Of a DNA stretch of 64,000 nt, positions 56,722-64,000 are shown piece by piece. The first letter of the stretch is position 1; each line of letters opens with the position of its first letter. A program made the position numbers and the translations under genes. The notes beneath the pieces were generated by a model, which was not told the origin of the DNA, made no database searches, and was given only the letters and a program-made list of their open reading frames with translations. The stretch is from Nitrospira sp. CG24B (GTDB taxonomy: Bacteria; Nitrospirota; Nitrospiria; Nitrospirales; Nitrospiraceae): assembly GCA_002869845.2 (NCBI GenBank), contig NEWS02000008.1, positions 230,902 to 294,901 of the forward strand. The letters are read 5' to 3'.

Positions 56722-57675
56722 ATGCAGAGGTTTCGTGTGCTCACAGCTACATTAGGGCTTGCCGTCATCTTGGGAGCCAGCGGCTGTATCACCATGCCGG
56801 GGTCCGCAGGGGCCAAGGTCCACGATGTCACATTCACGGCGATGGAAACGGAAATCGTCGTTGATGGGAACGGGACGAAGTACAAAGCCTGGACTTTCAA
56901 CGGTCAGATGCCTGGCCCGGTCGTTCGGGTCACTGAAGGCGATACGGTGAACTTCACCCTGATCGGCGACAAGAATAATACCTTCCCCCATTCGATGGAC
57001 TTTCATGCGGCCGAGCTCGACTTCTTGAAGAACTACCACAAGACGGTTGGACCGGGGGATACACACAAGTACTCCTTCGTGGCGAAGAAGCCTGGCGTGT
57101 TTTTCTACCACTGCGGTGCGGGCCCCATGATCCAGCACGTCGCGCGTGGCATGTTCGGTGCCATCATCGTGGATCCTAAGGACGCGACCGTCTGGCCCAA
57201 AGCCGACCGGGAATTCGTCCTGGTACAGTCCGAGCTCTGGAAGAACCCAGACAATGTGCAAGCGATGTTTGATCGGAAGTTTGACAATACGATTTTCAAT
57301 GGCGGGATCTTCAAGTACCATCCATTTTTCCCAGGGGGCGAGCCGTTGGAAGTCAAGGTTGGTGAACGGGTACGCATCTATTTCGTCAATGCCGGCCCGA
57401 ACGAGTTCTCCTCGCTTCATCCGATCGCCGAAATCTGGGACAATGTCTATGAAAGTGGCAATCCGGCCAACAAGTTCGTCGGGGTCCAGACCTATGTGGT
57501 TGGTCCAGGGAGCGCCGCCACCTTCGACCTGATCGCGGACAACCCAGGGGCGTATCCAGTCGTGACCCACTCCTTAACGAGTGCCTTGCGAGGTGCGATT
57601 GCCGTCGTGATCGCCAACCAGAATCCCAAGGACTATAAAGGTCAGTTGATGCCAAACACCCCCTGGAACCCGTAA
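56722..57675 (+). CDS. nirK: Copper-containing nitrite reductase, predicted lipoprotein
   Basis: Periplasmic reduction of nitrite to nitric oxide. The 317-residue protein has two cupredoxin domains. Type 1 copper ligands are H90, C131, H139 and M144 (FPHSMDFH, FYHCGAGPMIQH, RGMFG), the motif HCGAGPMxxHxxxGM. Type 2 ligands are H95, H130 and H283, and the catalytic Asp is D93 with His H233 (SSLHPIAE). All are present, so it should be active. The signal peptide ends in a lipobox (LGASGC, Cys22), so it is probably membrane-anchored. AAGGGAGG lies 6 nt before the ATG. It is followed 61 nt later by a truncated haemoglobin gene and a strong terminator. Lineage is likely Nitrospira-type NirK. Confidence 0.93.
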   Translation: MQRFRVLTATLGLAVILGASGCITMPGSAGAKVHDVTFTAMETEIVVDGNGTKYKAWTFNGQMPGPVVRVTEGDTVNFTLIGDKNNTFPHSMDFHAAELDFLKNYHKTVGPGDTHKYSFVAKKPGVFFYHCGAGPMIQHVARGMFGAIIVDPKDATVWPKADREFVLVQSELWKNPDNVQAMFDRKFDNTIFNGGIFKYHPFFPGGEPLEVKVGERVRIYFVNAGPNEFSSLHPIAEIWDNVYESGNPANKFVGVQTYVVGPGSAATFDLIADNPGAYPVVTHSLTSALRGAIAVVIANQNPKDYKGQLMPNTPWNP

Positions 57676-57736
57676 TGAATGAGCGGGGTACGGAGGTCTT
57701 GCAGTCAATTCATTCTCACACAAAGGAGTAGACGAT

Positions 57737-58180
57737 ATGACTTTGAGCAAGAAGATGATGAGCATGGTAGTTGCCGTGGCAGCCACCTGGACCCTGAGCA
57801 GCGCGACGTCCTTTGCCGCGGATGCGTCGCTCTATGAGCGACTTGGCGGACAGGGTGCCATTCAAGCCGTTGTCACCAAGTTCATCGGCAATGTGGGCGC
57901 AGACAAGCGCATTAATAGCTATTTCGCAACCACCGACCTGAAGAAGCTCAACAAGCTCTTAGTCGAACAGGTGTGCGCGGCGAGCGGCGGCCCCTGCACC
58001 TACTCAGGCCGTGACATGAAGACGACGCACAAGGGCATGAAGGTCACCACCGCTGCCTTCAACGCACTCGTGGAGGACTTGGTCAGTGCCTTGGATACCT
58101 TCAACGTGCCGGCGAAAGAAAAGGGCGAGTTGCTCGCCGTCCTCGGGCCGATGAACAAAGATATCGTCGAAGTTCCCTAG
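57737..58180 (+). CDS. Exported group 1 truncated haemoglobin
   Basis: A 147-residue protein with a Sec signal peptide (about 1-28, ending TSFA-AD) and a 2-on-2 globin fold. The proximal haem ligand is His98 (KTTHKG), and GGPCTYSGRDM precedes it. The distal pocket residues corresponding to TyrB10 and GlnE11 of mycobacterial TrHbN appear as Ile50 and Leu75, so the pocket is nonpolar; this is common in this subfamily. Being exported and lying 61 nt after nirK, it could bind or convert nitric oxide made in the periplasm; this is inference. AAAGGAG lies 7 nt before the ATG. A perfect 13-bp stem terminator follows. Confidence 0.9.
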   Translation: MTLSKKMMSMVVAVAATWTLSSATSFAADASLYERLGGQGAIQAVVTKFIGNVGADKRINSYFATTDLKKLNKLLVEQVCAASGGPCTYSGRDMKTTHKGMKVTTAAFNALVEDLVSALDTFNVPAKEKGELLAVLGPMNKDIVEVP

Positions 58181-58221
58181 TGACGCGCAGTGGTGAACAC
58201 TGCCATGGTTCCACGTGAGTC

Positions 58222-58268
58222 TCTCGCCGGTCCGGACCAATGAGTTCGGACCGGCGAGATCATTTCTA
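58222..58268 (+). terminator. Strong Rho-independent terminator after nirK-haemoglobin
   Basis: A perfect 13-bp inverted repeat: TCTCGCCGGTCCG (58222-58234) / CGGACCGGCGAGA (58247-58259) with a 12-nt loop, followed by TCATTTCT. It closes the nirK-haemoglobin transcript and separates the cytochrome gene into its own unit. Confidence 0.8.
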
Positions 58269-58436
58269 CTGCTAGGTCAGCCCCCCTCTACCCCAATCAC
58301 GCCACGTTCCATGAGATAGAGGCGCTGCAACTTGGGATAATATCGTGTTAACATAAACACCGAATGTGTGCCTCTAGATGCGCAGCGAGAGTAGCCATCT
58401 TGTAGGAGCACCAGTTGCCATCACCAAGGAGGAACC

Positions 58437-58895
58437 ATGAGAGGGACGCGGTTGATTGTGACGTTGTGTAGTTTCATCGCCGTTGCCTTGTGGAGTACGA
58501 CCGGCTGGTCTGGCCCTGAGTCCGACCCATTGAAGCCTCGTGTGCCAGAGGCTGAACGTGGGGAAGCACGAAAAATGAAGAGTCCGATCACCGTGACTCC
58601 TGACGTCATCGCCAAGGGCAAGGATCTCTATGAAGGCAAGGGCACCTGCCTAAACTGTCACGGCCAGACTGGAGAAGGTGACGGCGCAGGTGGAATGCTG
58701 CTCACACCAGGCCCACGAAATCTTACAAATTGTAAGTTCCATAAGAAGCGGAACGACGGGGAACTGTTCTGGGTCATAAAGAACGGAAGCCCTGGTACAG
58801 GGATGCCTGCCCTGCTCAAGGGTAACATCATCACCGAAGAAGAAGCCTGGACGATCATCGCGTATGAGCGAACATTCTGTGTCGACAAGGAATAG
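58437..58895 (+). CDS. Mono-haem c-type cytochrome
   Basis: A 152-residue exported cytochrome c. The signal peptide covers about 1-25 (SFIAVALWSTTGWS). The haem-binding site is C71-x2-C74-H75 (CLNCH), and the probable axial methionine is M123 (GTGMPALL). Class I fold. An extra pair of cysteines (NLTNC99 and TFC148) may form a disulfide. ATG 58437 has AAGGAGG 6 nt before it. It is bounded by terminators at both ends (58222-58268 and 58935-58980), so it is monocistronic. It may deliver electrons to NirK. Upstream a short palindrome GTGTT (58345) / AACAC (58356) may be a regulator site. Confidence 0.9.
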   Translation: MRGTRLIVTLCSFIAVALWSTTGWSGPESDPLKPRVPEAERGEARKMKSPITVTPDVIAKGKDLYEGKGTCLNCHGQTGEGDGAGGMLLTPGPRNLTNCKFHKKRNDGELFWVIKNGSPGTGMPALLKGNIITEEEAWTIIAYERTFCVDKE

Positions 58896-58934
58896 CAACT
58901 GCAAAGACTTTCACTCTGCGACATGATAGTTGGT

Positions 58935-58980
58935 GGGCTGTCAGTCAAGAATCTCGACTGACAGCCCGTGTTCTCTTTCC
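58935..58980 (+). terminator. Strong Rho-independent terminator after cytochrome c
   Basis: A perfect 12-bp stem GGGCTGTCAGTC (58935-58946) / GACTGACAGCCC (58956-58967), 9-nt loop, followed by GTGTTCTCTTTCC. Confidence 0.8.
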
Positions 58981-59115
58981 CATCAGCCCCCATGCTTGTC
59001 AGCGCAAGAAGCTGAACCGTACCTTCTTCTCCCTCACCCCTTTCTTTCTTTGCATCAAAAGGTATAGGCTATTGTCGATTTGGTTCTACAGGAGCTCTGT
59101 ATAAGGAGGACTCCG

Positions 59116-60456
59116 ATGAACCTTCAGACATTTCTCCTCTTTTCTCAAGACTCCGACCTCAAAGAGCTCCTCCAAACAGTTTCGCCTCACGCCACCATTC
59201 ACTCCGCCCGTACGGTATCAGAGGGACTCTCCAGATGGGCTGAGGTTGCTCCGATCTTGGTCGTGGCTGAAGGGAACCCACAGACACTAGCTCCCCTGCT
59301 GGAGTATGCCCGCCAGGTGCCTGAGTCTCCACCCCTGCTTGTGATCGGGGATCGCCATTCCATCAGAGACGCGGTGGAGATCATGCGTACCGGTGCGGTC
59401 GATTACTTGACTAAACCGGTTCGTCTCGAAGACCTCCAACTCGCTATCGCACAAGCCCTCCGCCGGTCCAGATTGTCGGTTCTCCCGTCCTCGCCACATG
59501 ATCCCTTTGCGTCCATCATCAGTGTCTCGCCGCAAATGAATCTCATGAAGCAACTGGCCAAAGAAGTGGCATTGACGGATGCGACCGTCCTCGTCACCGG
59601 TGACAGTGGAACCGGCAAAGAACTGTTTGCCGAGGCGATTCATCACTACAGTCCACGAGCCAAGGGTCCACTGATTACGCTGAATTGCGCCGGCATCCCA
59701 GAGAATCTCCTAGAATCGGAGTTATTCGGTTATGAATCGGGTGCCTTTACCGACGCCAAGCGGGCAAAGCCTGGACGATTCCAACTGGCGGAGGGGGGGA
59801 CATTGTTTCTCGATGAGATCGGGGAAATGAGTTCGGCGGCACAGGCCAAGCTCCTCCGTGTGCTGGAAAACCATACGATCGATCCCTTGGGCGATACCCG
59901 CAGTCACAAGGTCGATATCCGCATCATCGCCGCCACAAATGAGGATCTGCTGGCCCACATCAAGGCCGGTCGATTCCGTCTCGATCTCTACTATCGGCTG
60001 AATGTGTACCAGCTCCGGATTCCTCCGTTGCGCGAACGGCTCGAAGACATTGAGCCGATTCTCTTGATTTTCTTGGAGCGAGCCAAACAGGAGCGCGGGT
60101 GTCGTATTAGGGCGATCGACCCGGCAGCCCTTGCCGTCCTTCACAACCACGACTGGCCTGGAAACGTCCGCGAGCTCCACAATGTTGTCGAATGGCTGAC
60201 CATTACATGCAAAGCAGAGATCATTCAACCTACTCATTTACCAGCCTCCGTGAAAACCGTTTCCTCGACCATTGGCGTGAGCCAGGGACCCAAGCCGTCG
60301 TTGCTCGCCTTCGGCCTGTCGTTTCAGGACATGGAAAAACGGATGCTCGAAGAAGCGCTTCGAAAGACGTCCGGCAATATCTCGGAAGCCAGCCGCCTCC
60401 TGAAGATGACCCGCAATACGCTTCGTTACCGCATGGCGAAGTATCACCTGTCTTGA
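59116..60456 (+). CDS. Sigma54-dependent regulator with degenerate receiver (NtrC family)
   Basis: A 446-residue enhancer-binding protein. Receiver-like domain at about 1-125: the acidic pocket at the start is reduced (FSQDSDLKE), and the phospho-acceptor position reads VVAEGNPQ, with no aspartate. Only the late Lys ([10 protein letters not shown]) is kept. AAA+ domain at about 140-370 has Walker A GDSGTGKE, the sigma54-contact loop GAFTDA (GAFTGA variant), and [10 protein letters not shown]. The C-terminal Fis-type helix-turn-helix is [23 protein letters not shown] 59116 has AAGGAGGA 6 nt upstream; a longer frame is rejected. No kinase is adjacent. It likely controls genes near nirK. Confidence 0.9.
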   Translation: MNLQTFLLFSQDSDLKELLQTVSPHATIHSARTVSEGLSRWAEVAPILVVAEGNPQTLAPLLEYARQVPESPPLLVIGDRHSIRDAVEIMRTGAVDYLTKPVRLEDLQLAIAQALRRSRLSVLPSSPHDPFASIISVSPQMNLMKQLAKEVALTDATVLVTGDSGTGKELFAEAIHHYSPRAKGPLITLNCAGIPENLLESELFGYESGAFTDAKRAKPGRFQLAEGGTLFLDEIGEMSSAAQAKLLRVLENHTIDPLGDTRSHKVDIRIIAATNEDLLAHIKAGRFRLDLYYRLNVYQLRIPPLRERLEDIEPILLIFLERAKQERGCRIRAIDPAALAVLHNHDWPGNVRELHNVVEWLTITCKAEIIQPTHLPASVKTVSSTIGVSQGPKPSLLAFGLSFQDMEKRMLEEALRKTSGNISEASRLLKMTRNTLRYRMAKYHLS

Positions 60457-60603
60457 TGCGACAGCTCTCGCTTCAGCTTCCAAGTCCCGATGCCATGTAG
60501 GTCTTCATGGGCGAATGCCTATGTTGCCGTCCCTCGAGCCTTAAGATTTGCTGACGCAGACCGATAATGCTCCGGAGAGGGAGCGCCTCAACCCGATGTT
60601 CCC

Positions 60604-61824
60604 ATGACAAAGCGGATTGGAATCGACGAATTACAGCCAGGCATGCTGATCGAACAGCTCGATCGGTCCTGGCTGAGCACGCCGTTTTTTCGGCACAAAA
60701 TGGCGATCACTTCGCATCAACAGATCGCACAGCTGAAAGCCTGTGGAGTACAGACACTGGTCGTCCGCATTGATGCAGAACCGGTCCAGGAAGCGCCGGC
60801 GCCGAAGCAAAGTCTTGTCGATGATTCCAATGTCCCCGTCGTGGAGCAACCGGTGTGTGCGCCGCCGGTTGTCCCCTTCGAAGAAGAGCTTGCTGTGGCC
60901 AGGCAGGTGTATCAGGCCGCGAAGACCGTCATTCAAGAAGCCATGCATGACACGCGGCTGGGACGGGCGATCAACGTCGATGTCGTGAGGGCGGTCGTGA
61001 CTGACATGACGGACAGCGTCTTTCGGAATCCGGACGCCCTATCCAGCCTGTCCAGACTCAAGCGATTCGACGAATACACTTTTTACCATTCCGTCAATAC
61101 GTCCCTACTGGCCATGTCGTTGGGACAGAGCCTTGGGTTCGATCGGGCCGCCATTCATCTCGCCGGTGTGGGGACGTTGCTGCATGACATTGGCAAAACG
61201 AAAGTGCCTCTCGAGATCCTGAACAAACCAGGCCGGTTTGAAGCGCATGAGATGGAGATCATGAAGCAACATGTCCTCAGAGGGGTTGAGGTCTTGGCCA
61301 GTACAACGGACTTAGGAGATTCGTACGTCCAACCTGCGCTTGAACACCATGAGCGAGTGAACGGGGCCGGATATCCGCATCAGCGCGCTCAGAAAGACAT
61401 CAGCCAGTTCGGCCTCATCACGGCCATTGTCGATATCTATGACGCGATGACGAGCGATCGGTGCTACCACAAGGGGCAACCTGCGCATCAAACCCTTCAG
61501 TTGCTCTATCGCCTCTCGCTCGAAGGCCACCTTGACCCGACATTAGTCCAGCAATTCATCCAAGTCGTGGGCGTCTACCCCGTCGGATCGATCGTGGAGT
61601 TGAATACAGGCGAGACAGGCATCGTCAAACAGGTCAACCATGAGGCGCCATTGGCGCCGGTCGTGCTCCTCGTGAAGAGTGCGGGGAATACCCTGCTTTC
61701 TCAACCACAGGAGCAAGATCTCTCCCGGAATGACAATACGCCGCTTCGAAACGTCAAAGCCGTCTTGCATCCTCACCAAACAGGGATCGATCCCGCCAAT
61801 TATCTCGACAAGAAAGCAGCATAA
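60604..61824 (+). CDS. HD-GYP phosphodiesterase with DUF3391-like N-terminus
   Basis: Probable cyclic-di-GMP phosphodiesterase. The 406-residue protein has an N-terminal DUF3391-like region (IGIDELQPGMLIEQLDRSW, FFRHKMAITS), a Pro/Val-rich linker (about 60-100), and an HD-GYP domain at about 160-330: FYHSVNTSLLAMSLGQ, LLHDIGKTKVP, HHERVNGAGYP (the GYP variant GxGYP) and DIYDAMTSDRCYHKG. Residues 315-345 read VVGVYPVGSIVELNTGETG, a hallmark of the C-terminal module. ATG 60604 has no clear SD. It lies 147 nt after the sigma54 regulator on the same strand. A fragment similar to its end occurs at 62358-62450. Confidence 0.9.
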   Translation: MTKRIGIDELQPGMLIEQLDRSWLSTPFFRHKMAITSHQQIAQLKACGVQTLVVRIDAEPVQEAPAPKQSLVDDSNVPVVEQPVCAPPVVPFEEELAVARQVYQAAKTVIQEAMHDTRLGRAINVDVVRAVVTDMTDSVFRNPDALSSLSRLKRFDEYTFYHSVNTSLLAMSLGQSLGFDRAAIHLAGVGTLLHDIGKTKVPLEILNKPGRFEAHEMEIMKQHVLRGVEVLASTTDLGDSYVQPALEHHERVNGAGYPHQRAQKDISQFGLITAIVDIYDAMTSDRCYHKGQPAHQTLQLLYRLSLEGHLDPTLVQQFIQVVGVYPVGSIVELNTGETGIVKQVNHEAPLAPVVLLVKSAGNTLLSQPQEQDLSRNDNTPLRNVKAVLHPHQTGIDPANYLDKKAA

Positions 61825-61954
61825 GCACCCTCATCGCAGGAATACATTCACAACCGCAGTTCTACTGCTATCAGCACCTATCTCGATCTTTTGTTATATA
61901 ACACCACCTCATCAAAGACTCCCGACCCCATTTATAATTCACAACTGACAACAT

Positions 61955-61990
61955 ATTGACGGACTAAGCCTTCTTGCACCGTCAATATTT
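61955..61990 (+). terminator. Possible terminator after HD-GYP
   Basis: A perfect 8-bp repeat ATTGACGG (61955-61962) / CCGTCAAT (61979-61986) with a 16-nt loop, followed by ATTTTG. It lies in the 293-nt AT-rich gap between the HD-GYP gene and the zinc-ribbon gene, which I find otherwise empty. Confidence 0.4.
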
Positions 61991-62117
61991 TGAGCATTAC
62001 CTACCACGCGTAACTACGTACTTCACCAATCCCTGCAATACTGACATATGACAATGTGGCGCAACTATTGCTTCAGTTCATCATCAGCTGTGAACGTAAC
62101 CACCTTAGGAGGCATCA

Positions 62118-62291
62118 ATGAAATGTCCGAAATGTACGGGGATGATGATGTTGGAGCGGTTCTCGGATTTCTTTCTGGTGTTCTACGCATGGAAATGCAT
62201 CAACTGCGGCGCGATTATCGACCGCACCATTTCCAACAATCGAAGAAAGAGTCTGGCTGCTCGAGAGCCCCAGGCCGTCGCCACTCGATAA
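62118..62291 (+). CDS. Small zinc-ribbon protein
   Basis: A 57-residue frame with a strong SD: TAGGAGG 6 nt before ATG 62118. Product starts MKCPKCTGMM and has KCINCGAIIDR at about 26-36, giving two CxxC pairs (C3-x2-C6 and C27-x2-C30), the ligands of a zinc ribbon; a basic tail follows (NNRRKSLAARE). It is too short for simple gene finders. The conserved-looking SD and the two CxxC pairs argue that it is real. Similar tiny zinc-ribbon proteins are common but of unknown function; DNA or RNA contact is plausible. The gene ends within a nested hairpin (62281-62338). Confidence 0.7.
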   Translation: MKCPKCTGMMMLERFSDFFLVFYAWKCINCGAIIDRTISNNRRKSLAAREPQAVATR

Positions 62292-62338
62292 ACTCGTACC
62301 GTTCGGGCTCGGATTCCGAGCCCGCAAGGACCGAGTGG
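62281..62338. repeat. Nested perfect hairpin after the zinc-ribbon gene
   Basis: CGGGCTCGG (62304-62312) / CCGAGCCCG (62316-62324) form a perfect 9-bp stem with an ATT loop. Outer CCACTCG (62281-62287) / CGAGTGG (62332-62338) also pair. No T run follows, so it may be a transcript stabiliser, a Rho-assisted terminator, or an end-sequence. A second IR, CCAACGG (62366-62372) / CCGTTGG (62383-62389), lies just downstream. Confidence 0.6.
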
Positions 62339-62624
62339 CAGCCAAGGCTGATTATAGGATCCTTCCCAACGGTCTAACCAAGCCGTTGGCAACTATCCTG
62401 TCGGATCAGTGGTGACGTTGAATACAGGTGACCTACATCGTCTGATCTAACGACCAAGGCAAGGCGTTGCGCTATTGCTTCCCGTGAATCTGTGCAGTCC
62501 TCTCAATCATGGCGCTAAAGAGCACCGTCACAGAGGGCGCTTCAGCACCCGCCGCTGAGATGCTGGCTCGAACTGATTCTCGTCCAGCACAGCAGTGTCA
62601 GAGCGATATGTATTGCGTATGCTG
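62292..62624. other. Non-coding boundary region between zinc-ribbon gene and hsdM
   Basis: A 333-nt stretch between a plus-strand small gene and the end of the minus-strand hsdM gene. It contains hairpins and a decayed coding fragment (62358-62450), entered separately. From 62451 to 62624 I see no gene, and no hsdS or hsdR downstream of hsdM. Confidence 0.55.
62358..62450 (+). pseudogene. Decayed fragment resembling the HD-GYP protein C-terminus
   Basis: A 31-codon frame between two stops, without a start, reads DPSQRSNQAVGNYPVGSVVTLNTGD. It matches DPTLVQQFIQVVGVYPVGSIV and the following ELNTGE of the intact HD-GYP gene (61.54-61.62 kb). The core YPVGSxVxLNTG is shared, and the DNA is similar too (cctgtcggatc... 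gttgaatacagg). A relic of a duplicated or displaced HD-GYP-like gene is the simplest reading. Confidence 0.55.
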
Positions 62625-64000
62625 TTACCCCGACGTGTTCGACGTTGCACCACCGAGATCACCCGCAATCAAGCGGAACTGCTCGATGGCGGATTCGAGA
62701 TCGTCGACGATTTCCTGGGCGATGATGTCAGGGTTGGGAAGATTGGCGGAGTCTTCTAGGGAGTCGTCTTTGAGCCAGAAGATGTCGAGGCTGGCTTTGT
62801 CGCGGGCGTTGAGTTCGTCGTAGTCATAAGCGCGCCAACGGCCGTCGGGTTTTTTCTCTGACCACGTCGCTTTGCGAGTGTGCCTGTTCGTAGGGTTGTA
62901 ACAACTTACGAACTCATCGAGGTCTTCGCGCTTGAGCGGATCGGTCTTGAGAGTGAAGTGTTGGTTGGTGCGGAGGTCGTAGATCCAAAGCTTTTTGGTC
63001 CAGGGCGTCTCGCTCGCGGGCTTCTTGTCGAAGAAGAGCACGTTGGCTTTCACGCCCTGTGCATAGAAGAGCCCTGTCGGCAAACGCAGGAGCGTGTGCA
63101 CATCGCACTCGTGCAGGAGCTTACGCCGGACGGTCTCCCCTGCCCCGCCTTCGAAGAGCACGTTGTCAGGCACCACGACGGCGGCGCGACCATTTTGTTT
63201 CAGCAGTGTTTTGACGTGCTGGACAAAGTTGAGTTGTTTATTGGAGGTCGTCGCCCAGAAGTCGTCACGTTCAACGATGTCTCGTTCCTTGGAGACTTGA
63301 CCTTCTTCGCCGACAATCGTCGTGCTGCTCTTCTTCCCAAACGGCGGATTGGTCATCACGATGTCGAACCGATCCCCAGGATCAGCGGCCAAGGAGTCGG
63401 ATACGACGATAGGCAAGTCTTTGTCGCTTCCGATCCCGTGGAGCATCAGATTCATCGCGCAGAGACGTGCTGTGCTTTGCACCAATTCCCATCCCTTGAA
63501 CGTGCCTTGCTTCAGTTGTCGCTTTTCGTCCTTGGTGAGGTTGGGATAGTGCTTCACGATGTAGTCGTGGGCTGCCAGGAAGAATCCGCCGGTCCCACAG
63601 GCCGGGTCGCAGATCGTCTCGCTGGCCTTCGGAGCGATAGCTTCCACCATTGCAACAATCAGCGGGCGCGGGGTGAAGTACTGGCCAGCGCCGGATTTGG
63701 TGTCCTGCGCGTTCTTCTCCAGTAAGCCCTCGTAGGCGTCCCCTTTCACATCGGCGCTCATCGTGGACCAGTCTTCCTTGTCGATCAGATCCACAATCAG
63801 CCGCCGGAGTTTCACGGGGTCCTGGAATTTATTCGGGGCCTTCGTGAAGATCAGGCCGAGCATTCCTTTCCCTTTGCCGAGTTCTTCCAGGAGATGACGA
63901 TAGTGATCGAAGAGATCGTCGCCGTCTTTCTTGAGCAGACTGGGCCAACTGTACTTGTCGGGAATCTGACTGGGCTGGTTGTACGGAGGCTTCGTACGCT
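62625..64000 (-). CDS. hsdM: Type I restriction-modification system DNA methyltransferase subunit (5' end outside window)
   Basis: N6-adenine methyltransferase subunit. The frame is open from the right edge to TAA at 62625 and gives 458 residues without the N-terminus. The SAM motif I is DPACGTGGFF, and the catalytic NPPF motif is TNPPFGKK. Segments DAYEGLLEKNAQDTKSGAGQYFTPR and VPDNVLFEGGAGETVRR fit HsdM. Reading upstream of the first Met gives QIPDKYSWPSLLKKDGDDLFDH, which continues the frame, so the ATG at 63863 is internal. HsdS and HsdR must lie to the right; none is to the left. It is probably part of an accessory locus. Confidence 0.93.
   Translation of the reverse strand, partial: RTKPPYNQPSQIPDKYSWPSLLKKDGDDLFDHYRHLLEELGKGKGMLGLIFTKAPNKFQDPVKLRRLIVDLIDKEDWSTMSADVKGDAYEGLLEKNAQDTKSGAGQYFTPRPLIVAMVEAIAPKASETICDPACGTGGFFLAAHDYIVKHYPNLTKDEKRQLKQGTFKGWELVQSTARLCAMNLMLHGIGSDKDLPIVVSDSLAADPGDRFDIVMTNPPFGKKSSTTIVGEEGQVSKERDIVERDDFWATTSNKQLNFVQHVKTLLKQNGRAAVVVPDNVLFEGGAGETVRRKLLHECDVHTLLRLPTGLFYAQGVKANVLFFDKKPASETPWTKKLWIYDLRTNQHFTLKTDPLKREDLDEFVSCYNPTNRHTRKATWSEKKPDGRWRAYDYDELNARDKASLDIFWLKDDSLEDSANLPNPDIIAQEIVDDLESAIEQFRLIAGDLGGATSNTSG

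Noticed and set aside
62048..62377. 109-codon frame over the zinc-ribbon gene
   Set aside because: It reads in another frame, with low-complexity residues, and lacks an SD; the CxxC frame with TAGGAGG is better.

Overview
The window reads as a chromosomal segment of a Gram-negative, diderm bacterium, most likely a member of the genus Nitrospira (phylum Nitrospirota). This is inferred from gene content: a periplasmic copper nitrite reductase beside an exported truncated haemoglobin and a cytochrome c, a ClpC-type protease ATPase, archease with RtcB, a vertebrate-length transketolase, and many lipoproteins. No rRNA was available to confirm it. Almost all of the window is densely coding. I found no tRNA, rRNA, CRISPR array or insertion sequence.

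Positions 1 to 12.8 kb hold one long minus-strand train, clpC - tsaD - hflX - nth - yicC - gmk - rpoZ - coaBC - TPR protein - aroQ - efp - accB - accC (cut by the left edge). Most junctions overlap by 4 nt or are separated by about 20 nt, and a good sigma70-type promoter lies in front of clpC. The set combines proteolysis, tRNA t6A modification, ribosome rescue, DNA repair, nucleotide and cofactor synthesis, translation and the first step of fatty-acid synthesis. nadK diverges from clpC with its own promoter.

From 13.9 to 31.5 kb there are a ferredoxin-NADP reductase-like flavoprotein, a GT2 polyprenyl-phosphate sugar transferase with an unusual N-terminal extension, a cyclophilin, a seven-blade exported propeller coupled to tatC, a rimI-tsaB-lipoprotein-radA group, an Rrf2 regulator with a TauE-type exporter, a fibronectin-type lipoprotein, transketolase, a cupin, and an HDOD protein coupled to the transhydrogenase sthA.

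From 31.6 to 56.2 kb there are a REC-PAS-GGDEF-EAL protein, an archease-rtcB RNA-ligase pair behind an M24 peptidase, a giant AsmA-like protein, phosphoglucomutase, a methyltransferase, an Fe-S-flavoured operon (mrp - Rieske - two unknown genes - lipA), putA, bioD with an SDR, thiE, a stand-alone DGQHR (DndB-like) protein and queG.

From 56.2 to 61.8 kb lies the most distinctive block: nirK and an exported group 1 truncated haemoglobin closed by a strong terminator, a single-haem cytochrome c closed by another, a sigma54-type activator whose receiver lacks the phospho-acceptor aspartate, and an HD-GYP phosphodiesterase. An AT-rich 470-nt leader with nested inverted repeats precedes nirK.

The right end (61.8 to 64 kb) looks like an accessory boundary: a 57-residue zinc-ribbon gene, nested hairpins, a decayed fragment resembling the C-terminus of the neighbouring HD-GYP protein, and a type I restriction-modification methylase (hsdM) running off the edge. 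The observations most worth checking are the probable AUU start of hflX, the exported NO-related module, the activator with the degenerate receiver, the internal deletion in the EAL domain, and the pseudogene fragment.
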